Assembly: GCF_000826655.1 (NCBI RefSeq)
Contig: NZ_JXJO01000024.1
Coordinates: 310,001-374,000, forward strand
From: Psychroserpens damuponensis
GTDB lineage: Bacteria; Bacteroidota; Bacteroidia; Flavobacteriales; Flavobacteriaceae
Reading direction: 5' to 3'
Length of the DNA stretch: 64,000 nucleotides
Below are positions 27,396 through 36,258 of the stretch, in pieces. The notes under the pieces are model-generated. The model saw nothing but the letters and a program-made list of their open reading frames with translations, did no database searches and was not told where the DNA came from. Numbering within the stretch: position 1 is the first letter of the stretch; the number at the start of each line of letters is the position of its first letter. The position numbers and the translations under genes were made by a program.

Positions 27396-28484
27396 ATGGC
27401 TTCAAAAAGCATACTCAATAAAAAATCACTAGATTTTCTAGAAACTTACCTTAATACTAAATCGCCAACTGGTTACGAATGGGACGGACAAAACGTTTGG
27501 ATGGACTATCTAAAACCATACGTTGACGAATTTATTACAGATACCTACGGAACAGCTGTTGGAGTTATCAATCCTGATGCAAAATATAAAGTTGTTATTG
27601 AAGGTCATGCTGATGAAATTTCTTGGTATGTCAACTATATCTCAGATAACGGATTAATTTACGTTATTAGAAATGGAGGAAGCGATCATCAAATTGCACC
27701 TAGTAAAATTGTTGATATTCATACTAAAAATGGTATTGTAAAAGGTGTTTTTGGTTGGCCAGCAATTCATACAAGAAGTAAAGCTAAAGAAGAAGCACCA
27801 AAACCAGACAATATATTTATAGATTGTGGTTGCGCTACAAAGGAAGAGGTTGAAGAATTAGGCGTTCATGTAGGTTGTGTGATTACATATCCAGATACAT
27901 TTCACATCCTTAATAAAGACAAATTTGTATGCCGTGCACTAGATAATAGAATGGGCGGATTTATGATTGCAGAAGTTGCTCGTTTACTCAAAGAAAATAA
28001 AAAGAAATTACCTTTTGGGTTATACATTACCAACTCTGTACAAGAAGAAATTGGTCTTAGAGGTGCACAAATGATTACCGAAACTATTAAACCAAATGTA
28101 GCTATTGTGACCGATGTGACACATGATACAACCACACCAATGATTGACAAAAAGAAAGAAGGTCATTTAGAAATTGGTAAAGGTCCTGTGGTTGCCTTTG
28201 CTCCTGCTGTACAACAAAAATTACGCGATTTAATAACCGATACTGCTGAGGCTAAAAATATACCTTTTCAACGCTCGGCATTATCTAGAGCTACAGGAAC
28301 AGACACTGATGCTTTTGCTTATAGCAATGGTGGTGTGGCTTCTGCTTTAATTTCTTTACCATTACGTTATATGCACACAACTGTTGAAATGGTGCATCGT
28401 GATGATGTAGAAAATGTAATTAAAATGATTTATGAAACGCTCCTCAAAATTAAGGATGGAGAAACGTTTTCTTACTTTAAATAG
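27396..28484 (+). CDS. M42-family metallopeptidase
   Basis: 362 residues. Metal and catalytic motifs of M42 glutamyl/deblocking aminopeptidases are visible: GHADEISWY (about 70-78), RALDNRMGGF (first bridging Asp), NSVQEEIGLRGAQM (catalytic Glu pair), VTDVTHDTT, and GTDTDAFAYSNGG with a late HTTVEMVHRDDV. A cytoplasmic two-metal exopeptidase that forms large assemblies in relatives. It is divergent from the ABC operon and followed by a strong terminator. Confidence 0.9.
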   Translation: MASKSILNKKSLDFLETYLNTKSPTGYEWDGQNVWMDYLKPYVDEFITDTYGTAVGVINPDAKYKVVIEGHADEISWYVNYISDNGLIYVIRNGGSDHQIAPSKIVDIHTKNGIVKGVFGWPAIHTRSKAKEEAPKPDNIFIDCGCATKEEVEELGVHVGCVITYPDTFHILNKDKFVCRALDNRMGGFMIAEVARLLKENKKKLPFGLYITNSVQEEIGLRGAQMITETIKPNVAIVTDVTHDTTTPMIDKKKEGHLEIGKGPVVAFAPAVQQKLRDLITDTAEAKNIPFQRSALSRATGTDTDAFAYSNGGVASALISLPLRYMHTTVEMVHRDDVENVIKMIYETLLKIKDGETFSYFK

Positions 28485-28493
28485 AACATTATA

Positions 28494-28530
28494 AACCTCA
28501 CAACATTTAAAAAATTTGTGAGGTTTTTTA
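28494..28530 (+). terminator. rho-independent terminator directly before the NUDIX start
   Basis: Stem AACCTCACAA/TTGTGAGGTT, about 12-base loop, followed by T6. The NUDIX ATG is only two bases beyond the T-run, so the hairpin could also act as an attenuator. Confidence 0.85.
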
Positions 28531-28532
28531 TT

Positions 28533-29084
28533 ATGGAAGCACTTATAGACATTGTAGATAAAAACGGAAGACCTACAGGAATTGCAGTGCCAAAAACTGA
28601 AATTCATAACAAAGGGCACCTACACAATACAGCTCATGTGTGGTTTTATGATGCCTACGGAAATATCTTACTCCAACAACGTGCGGCTTCAAAAACCATT
28701 TGTCCGTTACTTTGGGATGTTTCAGTAGCTGGACATATTGATGCAGGAGAAACGCCAGAACAAGCTGCTGTGAGAGAAGCTAAAGAAGAAATAGGAGTTG
28801 ATGTTTCCGAAGAGAAATTAAATAAAATTGGAGTTTTTGAGTGTTTTCAATCGTATCCCAATGGTATTATAGATAACGAATTTCATCATACTTTTATCGC
28901 TAAAATTAAGATGAATAGTAATGATTTTATACTTCAAAGAGAAGAAGTTGAAGCGGTTAAATTGGTGACTATTGATGAGTTTGTGAACCTATTAAATAAT
29001 AGTAAACATAATTCTCATTTTGTAGATTCAAATGCAGCGTATTATTTAATAGTACTTAACGCAATAAAAAACGTAACGCAATAA
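28533..29084 (+). CDS. NUDIX hydrolase (isopentenyl-diphosphate isomerase-like group)
   Basis: 183 residues from ATG 28533. The NUDIX box is exact: GHIDAGE, seven residues, then REAKEEIGV (about 68-90). The opening ALIDIVDKNGRPTG and NKGHLHNTAHVW are shared with YfcD/Idi-like NUDIX proteins. The substrate is probably a nucleoside- or prenyl-diphosphate, unresolved. The start lies immediately after the M42 terminator and an upstream in-frame codon at 28518 falls inside the hairpin. Confidence 0.8.
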   Translation: MEALIDIVDKNGRPTGIAVPKTEIHNKGHLHNTAHVWFYDAYGNILLQQRAASKTICPLLWDVSVAGHIDAGETPEQAAVREAKEEIGVDVSEEKLNKIGVFECFQSYPNGIIDNEFHHTFIAKIKMNSNDFILQREEVEAVKLVTIDEFVNLLNNSKHNSHFVDSNAAYYLIVLNAIKNVTQ

Positions 29085-29093
29085 ATTAAAAGT

Positions 29094-29726
29094 ATGTCTA
29101 GTAAGGTTTTAAAATATATGATATATGTGGTCATTTTTCAATCTTGCGCAACTAAGAAATACATTAATAAGCATCAAATTTCTGAAGATATAAGTAGCGC
29201 TACAGAAAACATTTATAGCATTAAAAATGATAAAAAAGAGCTTATTAAAAAAACCTATTTAGATTTCACAAATAATGGACGCATTAATGAATCTCAAACT
29301 TTTGATGGCAACAATAACCTCATAGAAAAAACGGAAAAACGCTTATGGTTTATTAAAAAATCATTTCCTAATAAAGAGCCTTATTACTGTAAAACACGTT
29401 GGAAACCTAATCAAAGAGAACGTATAAGCTGCTATAGTCAAAAACGATATAAACAAAATGAAGTTATAGTACATTATAATAAAAATGGCACAATTAATAC
29501 AGTCGTAGATAATTTCACCAACTTTGAAACCCACTATTTCAGCTATACAAACAACGAGCTTTCAAACATTATCATTAAAAACAAAAATGGAGTTATTATT
29601 GAAGAAATTCTAGTAACATGTGTTGAAAAAGACCAAAAAGGGACATGTATTGATCAAATAAAAACCTATACCAAAACAGACCGTATAACACAGACTATTT
29701 TAAAACCATTTTACAAGGCAAATTAA
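29094..29726 (+). CDS. hypothetical lipoprotein
   Basis: 210 residues with a probable lipoprotein signal (VVIFQSCATKK, cysteine about 18). The body has repeated short beta motifs ending in N-G or N-N turns (FTNNGRINESQTFDGNNNLIEK, HYNKNGTINTVVDNF, IIKNKNGVIIEEI), reminiscent of YD/MORN-like repeats. A protein with a similar organisation is encoded at 47025-47681. Function unknown. Confidence 0.5.
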   Translation: MSSKVLKYMIYVVIFQSCATKKYINKHQISEDISSATENIYSIKNDKKELIKKTYLDFTNNGRINESQTFDGNNNLIEKTEKRLWFIKKSFPNKEPYYCKTRWKPNQRERISCYSQKRYKQNEVIVHYNKNGTINTVVDNFTNFETHYFSYTNNELSNIIIKNKNGVIIEEILVTCVEKDQKGTCIDQIKTYTKTDRITQTILKPFYKAN

Positions 29727-29763
29727 ATGGTTTTAAGTCATTAAAATGTATTACATTTCAGTA

Positions 29764-30450
29764 ATGAAATTAATAGCCCTTGCAATTATTCCTGTTTTTT
29801 TAATCATCTTATACATCTATTATAAGGATAAGTATGATAAAGAGCCAAAACGTTTATTACTGTTTAGTTTTCTATTAGGCGCTATTGTAAGTATTATAGT
29901 AACCATCATTTTATATTATGGTTTTGATATTATATTACCGCTAAGAGACGAATTTAGTGTGCCACAGCAATTTGTAAAAGCCTTTCTTGTAGTAGGATTA
30001 ACCGAAGAATTTAGTAAATATATAATCGTTAGATTTTATAATCAACCCAAAAAAGCATTTGATGAACCTTTTGATGGTATTATGTATGCTGTGATGGTAT
30101 CAATGGGATTTGCAGCCACAGAAAACGTAATGTACGTATTAGAAGGTGGTTATGTTACTGGAATTTTAAGAGCATTTACTGCTGTTCCTGCTCATGCTAC
30201 TTTTGGAATTCTTATGGGTTATTTTATGGGTAAAGCCAAATTCTCTAAAAACAGAATTCTACTTAACCTTTTAGGTTTACTTCTTGCGATTACCTTTCAT
30301 GGGTTTTATGACTTTTTTCTATTTATAGATTTTATTCCAGGTATTTGGATTGGTGCGTTTATATCACTCATTATCGGAATTATGTTATCACATAAAGCCA
30401 TAAAAAAGCATCAAGAGGATTCTCATTTTAATCCAAACAACAACCTATAA
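29764..30450 (+). CDS. PrsW-family intramembrane metalloprotease
   Basis: 228 residues from ATG 29764. About eight transmembrane segments. The PrsW motifs are present: EE in GLTEEFSKY, GFAATENVMY, AHATFGILMGYF, and HGFYDFF. In Bacillus PrsW performs site-1 cleavage of an anti-sigma factor; the flavobacterial substrate is unknown and no anti-sigma gene is adjacent. Confidence 0.85.
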   Translation: MKLIALAIIPVFLIILYIYYKDKYDKEPKRLLLFSFLLGAIVSIIVTIILYYGFDIILPLRDEFSVPQQFVKAFLVVGLTEEFSKYIIVRFYNQPKKAFDEPFDGIMYAVMVSMGFAATENVMYVLEGGYVTGILRAFTAVPAHATFGILMGYFMGKAKFSKNRILLNLLGLLLAITFHGFYDFFLFIDFIPGIWIGAFISLIIGIMLSHKAIKKHQEDSHFNPNNNL

Positions 30451-30540
30451 CCTTTAAATTTGTTTCCTTTTTTATAAAGAATACGCATTTACGAAAACGT
30501 TATAATTCATTACCTTTACCAAAAATTAAACACATTTTTA

Positions 30541-31029
30541 ATGAGTAAACCCTTTAAAGTAAATGTCAATTCTGCCATAGATTTTGATATTTCAGAAGCC
30601 GAAAGCGCTCAGCTCAATAGTATAAAAATATCAGATAACACATATCATATTTTACATGATAATCGCTCTTATAAAGCCGAAATATCTTCTATAAAAGCCC
30701 AATCTAAAACCATTGAAGTCAAAATAAATAACAACACTTATAACGTTGATATTTACAATGAATTAGATTCATTAATAAAAGATATGGGTTTTGAATTAGG
30801 AAGCTCAAAACTTGTGAACGAGATAAAAGCCCCAATGCCTGGATTAATTCTAGAGATTAATGTAAACATTGGACAAGAAGTCAAAGAAAACGATACGCTT
30901 TTAATTCTAGAAGCCATGAAAATGGAAAACGTTCTAACCTCTCCAAGAACTGGTATTATAAAATCTATATCAATTAACAAAGGAGATGCTGTAGATAAAA
31001 ACCAATTGTTAATTGAGTTTGAAGGATAG
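30541..31029 (+). CDS. biotin carboxyl carrier protein of an acyl-CoA carboxylase
   Basis: 162 residues. The C-terminal biotinyl domain (about 92-162) has the EAMKMEN motif with the biotinylated lysine at K127. The N-terminal half lacks the thumb typical of AccB of acetyl-CoA carboxylase, which favours a propionyl-type enzyme. It is followed by biotin carboxylase and carboxyltransferase genes, giving a complete three-subunit carboxylase. Confidence 0.85.
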   Translation: MSKPFKVNVNSAIDFDISEAESAQLNSIKISDNTYHILHDNRSYKAEISSIKAQSKTIEVKINNNTYNVDIYNELDSLIKDMGFELGSSKLVNEIKAPMPGLILEINVNIGQEVKENDTLLILEAMKMENVLTSPRTGIIKSISINKGDAVDKNQLLIEFEG

Positions 31030-31037
31030 ACTATAAT

Positions 31038-31064
31038 CCTATAAGGTTTATGCAACCTTGTAGG
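31038..31064 (+). other. intergenic hairpin between carrier and carboxylase genes
   Basis: CCTATAAGGTT / AACCTTGTAGG, 10 of 11 pairs with one G-U, 5-base loop, followed by TATTTT. A weak terminator or processing site. Confidence 0.4.
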
Positions 31065-31093
31065 TATTTTACAAAAGAAAATTATTAAAAATA

Positions 31094-31110
31094 TTTCCGT
31101 TTTACGGAAA
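31094..31110 (+). other. hairpin 18 bases before the biotin carboxylase start
   Basis: TTTCCGT-TTT-ACGGAAA, perfect 7-bp stem. It may block or set translation of the following gene. Confidence 0.4.
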
Positions 31111-31128
31111 CGATAAATCAATTTATTG

Positions 31129-32568
31129 ATGAAGAAATTACTAGTCGCAAACCGAGGAGAAATCGCTATTCGCGTTATGAGAACTGCAAAAAAATTGGGA
31201 ATCAAAACCGTTGCAGTGTACTCAACCATAGACAGACAATCACCACATGTAAAATATGCAGATGAAGCAGTTCTCATTGGAGAAGCACCTTCTAATCAAT
31301 CTTATTTATTAGGTGATAACATTATTGAAGTTGCTAAAAACCTCAATGTTGACGCTATTCATCCAGGTTACGGATTTTTAAGTGAAAATGCAGACTTTGC
31401 AGAGGCATGTGAAAAAAATGATATTATTTTTATTGGCCCAAAATCTCACGCTATTAGAGTTATGGGTAGCAAATTAGCGGCAAAAGAAACCGTTAAAGCT
31501 TACGATATACCAATGGTTCCTGGAACCGATGAAGCCATAACAGATATACCTGAAGCTAAAAAAATTGCGAAAGGCATTGGCTTTCCTATTTTAATCAAAG
31601 CCTCTGCAGGAGGTGGAGGAAAAGGAATGCGTATCGTTGAAAATGAAGCCGAATTTGAATCGCAAATGGATCGCGCGATTAGTGAAGCCATTAATGCTTT
31701 TGGTGACGGCTCTGTTTTTATTGAGAAATATGTGGCTTCACCAAGACATATCGAAATTCAAGTGATGGCAGATACGCATGGCAATGTCATACATTTATTT
31801 GAGCGCGAATGCAGTATTCAACGTCGTCATCAAAAAGTAGTAGAAGAAGCACCTTCTAGCGTTCTCACACCTGAGTTGCGCCAGCAAATGGGCGAAGCAG
31901 CTGTAAGAGTAGCAAAAGCCTGCGATTATATTGGTGCAGGTACGGTTGAATTTTTACTAGATGAAAACCATAATTTCTATTTTCTAGAAATGAATACGCG
32001 TTTACAGGTTGAGCATCCTGTATCTGAGATTATCACCAATACAGATTTGGTAGAGCTGCAAATTCTAGTGGCTCGTGGTGAGACATTACCAATACAACAA
32101 AACGATTTAAAAATTCATGGTCACGCTCTAGAATTACGCGTGTATGCTGAAGATCCGCTTAACGATTTCTTACCAAGTGTAGGGACTTTAGAGGTCTATA
32201 AACTTCCAGAAGGTCCAGGTATTAGAGTTGATAACGGATTTGAGCAAGGCATGGAAATCCCTATTTATTACGATCCAATGATATCTAAGTTGATTACCTA
32301 CGGAAATACGCGTGACGAAGCTATTTCGTTAATGAAAACAGCCATAAGTAATTATCATATTGAAGGGATCCAAACCACCTTACCATTTGGAACTTTTGTT
32401 TGTGAACATGACGCTTTCCGAAGTGGACATTTTGACACACATTTTGTAAAAAAATATTACGCTGCAGATCAATTATTAGATGAACAAAAAGCCGAAGCTA
32501 AAATTGCTGCTTTAATTGCTGTGAAGCATTATATTGAAGAACAGAAACAATTGAAAATTCCCAATTAA
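31129..32568 (+). CDS. accC: biotin carboxylase subunit
   Basis: 479 residues from ATG 31129; the TTG just upstream is not needed. ATP-grasp biotin carboxylase: KLLVANRGEIAIRV at the start, HPGYGFLSENADF, ASAGGGGKGMRIV (glycine-rich ATP loop), ECSIQRRHQKVVEEAPS, and EMNTRLQVEHPVSE. It carboxylates biotin on the carrier protein with bicarbonate and ATP. Length slightly above E. coli AccC, as is common for the propionyl-CoA type. Confidence 0.9.
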   Translation: MKKLLVANRGEIAIRVMRTAKKLGIKTVAVYSTIDRQSPHVKYADEAVLIGEAPSNQSYLLGDNIIEVAKNLNVDAIHPGYGFLSENADFAEACEKNDIIFIGPKSHAIRVMGSKLAAKETVKAYDIPMVPGTDEAITDIPEAKKIAKGIGFPILIKASAGGGGKGMRIVENEAEFESQMDRAISEAINAFGDGSVFIEKYVASPRHIEIQVMADTHGNVIHLFERECSIQRRHQKVVEEAPSSVLTPELRQQMGEAAVRVAKACDYIGAGTVEFLLDENHNFYFLEMNTRLQVEHPVSEIITNTDLVELQILVARGETLPIQQNDLKIHGHALELRVYAEDPLNDFLPSVGTLEVYKLPEGPGIRVDNGFEQGMEIPIYYDPMISKLITYGNTRDEAISLMKTAISNYHIEGIQTTLPFGTFVCEHDAFRSGHFDTHFVKKYYAADQLLDEQKAEAKIAALIAVKHYIEEQKQLKIPN

Positions 32569-32579
32569 ATTTTATGATT

Positions 32580-32603
32580 TAGGTTTTGACTGCGCTCGAC
32601 CTA
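32580..32603. repeat. possible dispersed intergenic repeat with inverted ends
   Basis: TAGGT and ACCTA enclose TTTGACTGCGCTCG. The core GACTGCGCTC resembles short intergenic repeats I recall from flavobacterial genomes; only one copy is in this window. Confidence 0.3.
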
Positions 32604-32676
32604 ACAATAATCAAGATAACTAATGTCTCGTCTATCGACATAGAGACCTTGTTAGAATTGCAAAACTAAACAACAT

Positions 32677-34218
32677 ATGGATTCAAAAATAAAAACCCTC
32701 AACGATAAACTTAACCAAGCCTATTTAGGTGGCGGACAAGCTAGAATAGATAAGCAGCACCAAAAGAAAAAACTAACCGCTAGAGAACGTGTTATGTATC
32801 TTTTAGATGACGGCTCTTTTGAAGAAATAGGTGCTCTAGTTACCCATAGAACCAAAGATTTTGGCATGGAAAAACAAGTGTTTTATGGTGATGGCGTCGT
32901 AACAGGCTACGGAACTATAAATGGTAGACTCATCTACATTTTTGCTCAAGACTTTACAGTCTTTGGTGGTTCACTATCTGAAACACATGCAGAAAAAATT
33001 TGTAAAGTCATGGATTTAGCAGTGAAAGTTGGTGCTCCAATTATTGGCTTAAATGATTCTGGAGGTGCACGTATACAAGAAGGTGTGCGATCACTTGGAG
33101 GTTATGCTGATATTTTTTATCGTAATGTACAAGCCTCTGGAGTAATCCCTCAATTATCTGCAATCATGGGACCTTGTGCTGGAGGCGCTGTCTATTCACC
33201 TGCTATGACTGATTTTACTTTAATGGTTGAAAATACCAGTTACATGTTTGTTACAGGACCAAATGTGGTAAAAACAGTGACCAATGAAAACGTAACAAGT
33301 GAAGAACTTGGAGGCGCAAGTACGCACTCTACAAAATCTGGTGTGGCACATAAAACATCATCTAACGATGTAGAATGTTTAGAAGATTTAAAAACATTAT
33401 TAAGTTATTTACCTCAAAATAATACCGAAACTCCTACCCTTTTACCATATGAATTAAAAGATGAAGTTAGAGATAGCTTGTCTTCTATTATTCCTGATAA
33501 TGCCAACAAACCTTATGATATGCATGAGGTTATTACGGGAATTATAGATGAGAATTCATTTTATGAAATTCACAAAGATCATGCAGAAAATATTATTGTA
33601 GGATTTGCACGTCTAGGAGGACGAAGCATTGGGATTATTGCCAATCAGCCTATGTATTTAGCAGGTGTTTTAGATGTTAACAGTTCTAAAAAAGCAGCAC
33701 GTTTTGTACGTTTTTGCGACTGTTTTAATATTCCGTTATTAACGCTAGAAGATGTACCCGGATTTTTACCAGGAACCGATCAAGAGTGGAATGGTATTAT
33801 TGTTCATGGTGCAAAATTACTCTATGCGTTTAGTGAAGCTACTGTACCAAGAATTACAGTAATTACGCGAAAAGCTTATGGAGGAGCTTATGATGTAATG
33901 AACTCAAAACATATTGGAAGCGATATGAATTTTGCTTGGCCTAGCGCAGAAATTGCGGTTATGGGTGCCAAAGGTGCTGCGGAAATTATCTTTAAAAAAG
34001 AAATTAATACGGCAGATGATAAAGAAGCTAAATGGCAAGAAAAAGAAGCCGAATATGCCGAATTATTTGCAAATCCTTATAGTGCAGCCCAACGTGGATT
34101 TATTGATGAAGTTATTCTTCCTAAAAACACAAGACGCAAATTAATTAAAGCTTTTGCCATGTTGCAAGATAAAGACATCGTGAAACCAAAACGAAAGCAT
34201 GGAAATATTCCTTTATAA
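32677..34218 (+). CDS. acyl-CoA carboxylase carboxyltransferase subunit (propionyl-CoA carboxylase beta type)
   Basis: 513 residues, two crotonase-fold domains. The first has [17 protein letters not shown] and [16 protein letters not shown] (oxyanion-hole glycines). The second has [26 protein letters not shown] and [13 protein letters not shown]. It transfers the carboxyl group from biotin to an acyl-CoA, most likely propionyl-CoA, feeding methylmalonyl-CoA and succinyl-CoA. Acyl specificity is inferred from family, not read directly. Confidence 0.85.
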   Translation: MDSKIKTLNDKLNQAYLGGGQARIDKQHQKKKLTARERVMYLLDDGSFEEIGALVTHRTKDFGMEKQVFYGDGVVTGYGTINGRLIYIFAQDFTVFGGSLSETHAEKICKVMDLAVKVGAPIIGLNDSGGARIQEGVRSLGGYADIFYRNVQASGVIPQLSAIMGPCAGGAVYSPAMTDFTLMVENTSYMFVTGPNVVKTVTNENVTSEELGGASTHSTKSGVAHKTSSNDVECLEDLKTLLSYLPQNNTETPTLLPYELKDEVRDSLSSIIPDNANKPYDMHEVITGIIDENSFYEIHKDHAENIIVGFARLGGRSIGIIANQPMYLAGVLDVNSSKKAARFVRFCDCFNIPLLTLEDVPGFLPGTDQEWNGIIVHGAKLLYAFSEATVPRITVITRKAYGGAYDVMNSKHIGSDMNFAWPSAEIAVMGAKGAAEIIFKKEINTADDKEAKWQEKEAEYAELFANPYSAAQRGFIDEVILPKNTRRKLIKAFAMLQDKDIVKPKRKHGNIPL

Positions 34219-34224
34219 CTAGAT

Positions 34225-34671
34225 TTATACATCTAATAGACGTCTGTGATAATTAATTTGGCCTAGGTGATACGCTAAGTGCATGGTTAAGTGTACTAAA
34301 AAATACTCTGTTGTCATATGAGTTTCAGAAATACGACGTTTGTATTCTTTTCGTAAATCGGCTTCGGTTAAATTGTTAAGTACAGATTCTATAACTAAAA
34401 TCGTATCATCAATAGATTGGTTGATATCTAATCTAGAGACTTCTTTTTGTGAAAACTCTAAATCACGATGCCTCACATAGCCTGAGTTACCAAGTGTTGC
34501 ACCTATAAAATGATTTAAATTCCCTACAAGATGTAAGGCTAAATTACCTGCAGAATTAGTAATGGTGTCATTTGAAACCCAAAGATTGTCTTCTTTTTGA
34601 TAGGTGTTAATCTCTTCTTTTAAAGCGTTTAAATCCCTTTTAAAAAGTTTAATTAGTGCATCTGTTACCAT
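34225..34671 (-). CDS. DinB-family protein
   Basis: 148 residues forming a four-helix bundle. The metal-site histidines of DinB proteins appear as ALHLVGNLNHF (about 45-55) and the C-terminal HLAYHLGQINYHRRL. DinB/DUF1572-type proteins include thiol-dependent transferases; the substrate is not predictable here. It stands alone, convergent with the carboxylase subunit six bases away. Confidence 0.75.
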   Translation of the reverse strand: MVTDALIKLFKRDLNALKEEINTYQKEDNLWVSNDTITNSAGNLALHLVGNLNHFIGATLGNSGYVRHRDLEFSQKEVSRLDINQSIDDTILVIESVLNNLTEADLRKEYKRRISETHMTTEYFLVHLTMHLAYHLGQINYHRRLLDV

Positions 34672-34806
34672 ACGTTCTCTGATCTAAATGTTCAATTATT
34701 GATGTTTTAAAGCACTAAGATACAATTGAAAAATTGGAAGATTATTTTTTGAAAGTCAATATTTTGTTAATTCGATTTAGGACCGCATTTAATCTGTGAA
34801 ATCTCG

Positions 34807-34814
34807 TACTTTTG
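34807..34814 (+). promoter_or_regulatory. -7 box for the MFS exporter
   Basis: TACTTTTG, exact TAnnTTTG, ending four bases before the ATG at 34819. Implies a leaderless or almost leaderless transcript. The -33 element is not obvious. Confidence 0.55.
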
Positions 34815-34818
34815 CACG

Positions 34819-36024
34819 ATGCAAACTAAACCTGATTTTAAAATTGAATTTGTCATTCTCATGGCATCGTTAATGTCTATTGTGGCACTATCAATTGACG
34901 CATTATTACCAGCTTTACCAGATATTGGTAGCCAATTGAATGTTGTAGATTCTAGTGATAATCAAAAGTTGATTACCATGATTTTTTTAGGCTTAGGTTT
35001 TGGACAGTTAATTTTTGGACCATTATCTGATAGTTTTGGTAGAAAACCTATGGTCTATTTTGGGTTTACCGTGTTTGTTATTGCAAGTATCGTGTGTGTA
35101 ACCACCAACAATTTTGAAGTCATGCTCATTGGTCGTGTATTTCAAGGGATAGGATTATCATCTCCAAGAACCATTGCTATTGCTATGACTCGAGATACTT
35201 ATAGTGGTGATTTTATGGCTAAAATTTTATCTATTATCGTCATGTTTTTTATACTCGTGCCAATTGTTGCTCCCACTTTTGGACAATTGTTATTAGATTT
35301 TTTTGATTGGAAAGCCATATTTAACGTCAACCTCTTAATTGGATTACTCATTGTACTCTGGTTTTGGAGACGTCAACCCGAAACGTTAGAACCTAAAAAA
35401 CGAATTAAATTCTCTCCCAAAATCTTCATTACTGGTACGGTTGAGTTTTTAAAACATAGAGAAGCCATTGCCCTTACTTTGGTATCTGGCTTTATTACAG
35501 GATCATTTATGGTGTATTTAAGCACGTCGCAACAAATTTTTCAAGAGCAATATGTATTGGGAGAATTGTTCCCTTATATTTTTGCGAGTACTGCATTCTC
35601 GGTAGGATTTGCCACGTTCACCAACAGCCGACTCGTTATTAAATTTGGCTCTTTTAATATTGCCTATTATGCAACTATCGCTTATGCTGTGATCTCGTTG
35701 CTATATGTGTTGTTATTTCACACCGGAAATAACCCAAGTATTCACGTATTGGTAACGTTTTTCTTACTTCAGTTTTTTGCTGTTGGTTTTCTCTTCGGAA
35801 ATTTGAGATCTTTAGCCATGGAGCCGTTGGGACACATCGCAGGCATTGGTGCAGCAATTAACGGTTTTGTGTCTACAGTAATGGCTGTACCCATTGCTAT
35901 CTACATTGGAAGTTTTGTAAAAACCTCTGTACTACCTCTCTTTATTGGGTTTTCTGTTTTTGGAGTATTGTCACTGTTGGTTTTTGTTTGGTTGAAAAAA
36001 CGACGTGGCCCAGCTATAGCTTAA
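34819..36024 (+). CDS. Bcr/CflA-type multidrug exporter (MFS)
   Basis: 401 residues, twelve transmembrane segments. The opening ALSIDALLPALPDIGSQL and the loop motif GPLSDSFGRKPM are those of the Bcr/CflA drug:proton antiporters. Motif C-like RVFQGIGLSSPRTIAIAM follows. It likely exports drugs or small metabolites out of the cytoplasm. Monocistronic. Confidence 0.85.
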   Translation: MQTKPDFKIEFVILMASLMSIVALSIDALLPALPDIGSQLNVVDSSDNQKLITMIFLGLGFGQLIFGPLSDSFGRKPMVYFGFTVFVIASIVCVTTNNFEVMLIGRVFQGIGLSSPRTIAIAMTRDTYSGDFMAKILSIIVMFFILVPIVAPTFGQLLLDFFDWKAIFNVNLLIGLLIVLWFWRRQPETLEPKKRIKFSPKIFITGTVEFLKHREAIALTLVSGFITGSFMVYLSTSQQIFQEQYVLGELFPYIFASTAFSVGFATFTNSRLVIKFGSFNIAYYATIAYAVISLLYVLLFHTGNNPSIHVLVTFFLLQFFAVGFLFGNLRSLAMEPLGHIAGIGAAINGFVSTVMAVPIAIYIGSFVKTSVLPLFIGFSVFGVLSLLVFVWLKKRRGPAIA

Positions 36025-36258
36025 TTTATGCATTAGTGATTGAGCCATTGTTGGAGCTCATCTTTGATAGCGACTGGTGAAAGCACGACCTTTTACATTG
36101 ATTACTTTAACTTATTTTAGTATATTTTGACTATGCGCAATCACCAAAATTAAATGATTAACAACATGACAGCAATGTAAAAGGTAATGCCCAAATTAAT
36201 TAAAAGATTGTGAGGTCACACTTACTCTTAATGATCATCATACAAAATGATAGCACAT

